Shown one piece after another: positions 62,651-64,000 of a stretch of 64,000 nucleotides of DNA (the first letter of the stretch is position 1; each line of letters starts with the position of its first letter). Under the pieces are notes generated by a model. That model worked only from the letters and a program-made list of their open reading frames with translations. It was not told where the DNA came from and did no database searches. The DNA is from an uncultured Prevotella sp. (GTDB lineage Bacteria; Bacteroidota; Bacteroidia; Bacteroidales; Bacteroidaceae): positions 173,893 to 237,892 of the forward strand of contig CAJOHJ010000004.1 in NCBI GenBank assembly GCA_905234265.1, given 5' to 3'. Position numbers and translations under genes: made by a program.

Positions 62651-62794
62651 TTCTTTAATTCTTAATTCTTAATGCTTAATGCTTAATTATATTTTTGTAT
62701 GAATGTTCTCAACGCTCAATGCTCAACTGTCCTAATTAATGCCCTATGCTCATACGGCGCAGCCAATTAAGCATTAAGCATTAAGCATTAAGCA
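62651..62794. repeat. Heptanucleotide (TTAAGCA/TGCTTAA) inverted arrays between nusA and infB
   Basis: One arm (62664-62690) is TTAATTC and TTAATGC heptamers; the other (62765-62797) is four ATTAAGC heptamers in opposite sense, starting at the nusA stop codon. A transcript through nusA-infB could fold into a long A-U hairpin. In between (about 62700-62765) is AACGCTCAATGCTCAA-like sequence and no ORF. Confidence 0.88.
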
Positions 62795-64000
62795 TTATTC
62801 AAATTCTGCCTTCAGCACTTCCAGCACGTGGTCGACGGTCTCCTCTTCAAGGTCGGCCTTCTCGATGAGCATCTCGCGCGGAGCATTGATGACGCTCTTG
62901 GCGGTGTCCAGTCCGATGGCCTTGATGGAGTCGATGATCCACTGGTCGATTTCGTCGGCAAACTCGTCGAGGTAGATGTCCTCGTCGGCCTCGCTGTCGT
63001 TGACCACGCGGAAGACGTCGATGGTGTACTCGGTGAGCATTGATGCCAGCTTGATGTTCAGTCCGCCCTTGCCGATGGCGAGGCTTACCTCCTCAGGCTG
63101 CAGGTAGACTTCTGCCTTGTGTTCTTCCTCGTTGAGGGTGATGCTGGTGACCTTTGCCGGCGACAGTGCGCGCTGGATGAACAGCTGGGTATTGTTGGAG
63201 AAGTTGATGACATCGATGTTTTCGTTGCAGAGTTCGTGGACTATGCCATGGACACGGCTTCCCTTGACGCCCACGCAGGCTCCTACGGGGTCGATGCGGT
63301 CGTCGTAGCTCTCAACGGCAATCTTGGCACGCTCGCCAGGCATGCGGGCAATACGGCGGATGGTGATGAGACCGTCCTGGATTTCCGGCACTTCGGCTTC
63401 CAGAAGTCGCTCCAGGAACTGGTTGGAGGCGCGGCTGAGGATGATGCGCGGATTGTTGTTCTCGTTCTGCACTTCTTTCACTACGGCGCGGATGGTTTCG
63501 CCCTTGCGGTAGCTGTCGGAAGGTATCTGCTCCTGCTTAGGCAGGTGAAGCTCGTTGCCCTCGTCGTCGATGAGCAGCACTTCGCGCTTCCACATCTGGT
63601 AGACTTCTGCAGACACCACCTGCCCTACCTTGTCCTTGTACTTCTGATAGAGCGAGTCGTGCTCCAGCTCAAGGATTTTCGATGCCAGTGTCTGTCGCAG
63701 GTTGAGGATGGCGCGGCGGCCGAACTTCTGGAAGTTCACCTCCTCGGAGACTTCCTCGCCGACCTCGTAGTCAGGCTCAATCTTCTGGGCCTCGCTGAGG
63801 GCTATCTCCTTGTTCTCGTCCTGCACCTCGCCGTCGGCAACGACGATGCGGTTGCGGTGGATTTCGAAGTCGCCCTTGTCGGGGTTCACGATGACGTCGA
63901 AGTTCTCGTCGGAGCCATACAGCTTGGCGATGACGTTGCGGAAGCTTTCCTCCAGCACGCTCACGAGTGTTGTACGGTCAATGTTCTTGGTTTCCTTAAA
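62795..64000 (-). CDS. nusA: Transcription termination/antitermination factor NusA (5' end cut by the window)
   Basis: The reading frame runs through the right edge. Residues before the GTG at 63964 read KETKNIDRTTL in frame, so that GTG is internal and at least 12 more codons precede it. The N-terminal domain, S1 domain (GQVVSAEVYQMWKREV), KH1/KH2 (VGACVGVKGSRVHGI; SLAIGKGGLNIKLAS) and an acidic C-terminal tail are present. NusA binds RNA polymerase and regulates pausing, termination and antitermination. Confidence 0.95.
   Translation of the reverse strand, partial: FKETKNIDRTTLVSVLEESFRNVIAKLYGSDENFDVIVNPDKGDFEIHRNRIVVADGEVQDENKEIALSEAQKIEPDYEVGEEVSEEVNFQKFGRRAILNLRQTLASKILELEHDSLYQKYKDKVGQVVSAEVYQMWKREVLLIDDEGNELHLPKQEQIPSDSYRKGETIRAVVKEVQNENNNPRIILSRASNQFLERLLEAEVPEIQDGLITIRRIARMPGERAKIAVESYDDRIDPVGACVGVKGSRVHGIVHELCNENIDVINFSNNTQLFIQRALSPAKVTSITLNEEEHKAEVYLQPEEVSLAIGKGGLNIKLASMLTEYTIDVFRVVNDSEADEDIYLDEFADEIDQWIIDSIKAIGLDTAKSVINAPREMLIEKADLEEETVDHVLEVLKAEFE

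Overview
The window is chromosomal DNA of a Bacteroidales bacterium, most likely a Prevotella-type organism. The evidence is the Bacteroidetes promoter (TTTG, about 19-20 bp, TAnnTTTG) upstream of many genes; starts without Shine-Dalgarno sites; an HU-like protein followed by a tiny 'smalltalk' ORF; a BspA-type LRR protein with dockerin repeats; secreted proteins ending in a GKK-(V/F)-x-K tail; DUF2851 and DUF3109 proteins; a glycine-lipid acyltransferase pair; and a CoA-transferase/malate dehydrogenase repertoire fitting succinate metabolism. No tRNA, rRNA, CRISPR array, IS element or prophage was seen.

Layout. 1-5.5 kb: minus-strand row cysS, succinate CoA-transferase, PfkB sugar kinase, murF. 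5.7-11 kb: rmuC, GT11 fucosyltransferase, membrane acyltransferase, yifB/comM. 11-14.4 kb: membrane metallophosphoesterase, gamma-carbonic anhydrase, ECF sigma factor, a divergent FecR-N-like fragment, rnhB. 14.5-18.1 kb: two secreted proteins (pectinesterase and an unknown) with the same C-terminal tail. 18.4-26.9 kb: sufS, HU-like protein, smalltalk, dprA, thioesterase, DUF2851, M16 peptidase, gluQRS, pdxB. 27-31 kb: acpP-fabF-rnc, DUF3109, ung. 31-42.7 kb: amino-acid:Na+ symporter, NDP-forming acyl-CoA synthetase, mdh, pnp, a small membrane HTH protein, NfeD + SPFH pair, eno. 42.9-43.3 kb: an apparent non-coding or microprotein transcription unit. 43.4-50.2 kb: LOG-family protein, dockerin/BspA giant plus cohesin-like partner candidate, HTH protein + Ser/Thr kinase, small LRR protein. 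50.2-54.1 kb: nrdDG and a beta-helix lipoprotein. 54.3-59.6 kb: a six-gene cluster of GlsA/GlsB-like acyltransferases, HprK-like P-loop protein, S26-type protease, PqqD/RRE protein and ABC exporter. 59.7-64 kb: infB and nusA (5' end cut by the window).

The most unusual property is a repeated architecture rather than a gene. At roughly twenty places DNA is tandemly repeated with a 21-bp period (7 codons) or a 7-bp period. The repeats sit at or just beyond stop codons (pnp, LOG gene, thioesterase, small regulator, symporter) or in-frame in loops and linkers (pdxB, acyl-CoA synthetase, ABC transporter). One 21-bp sequence family (core AACATGCAGAGATAA) recurs at seven or more 3' ends, nearly always in the same orientation. 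The second main candidate for an undescribed system is the 54.3-59.6 kb cluster, which has the maturation and export parts of a RiPP pathway beside glycine-lipid enzymes but no visible precursor.
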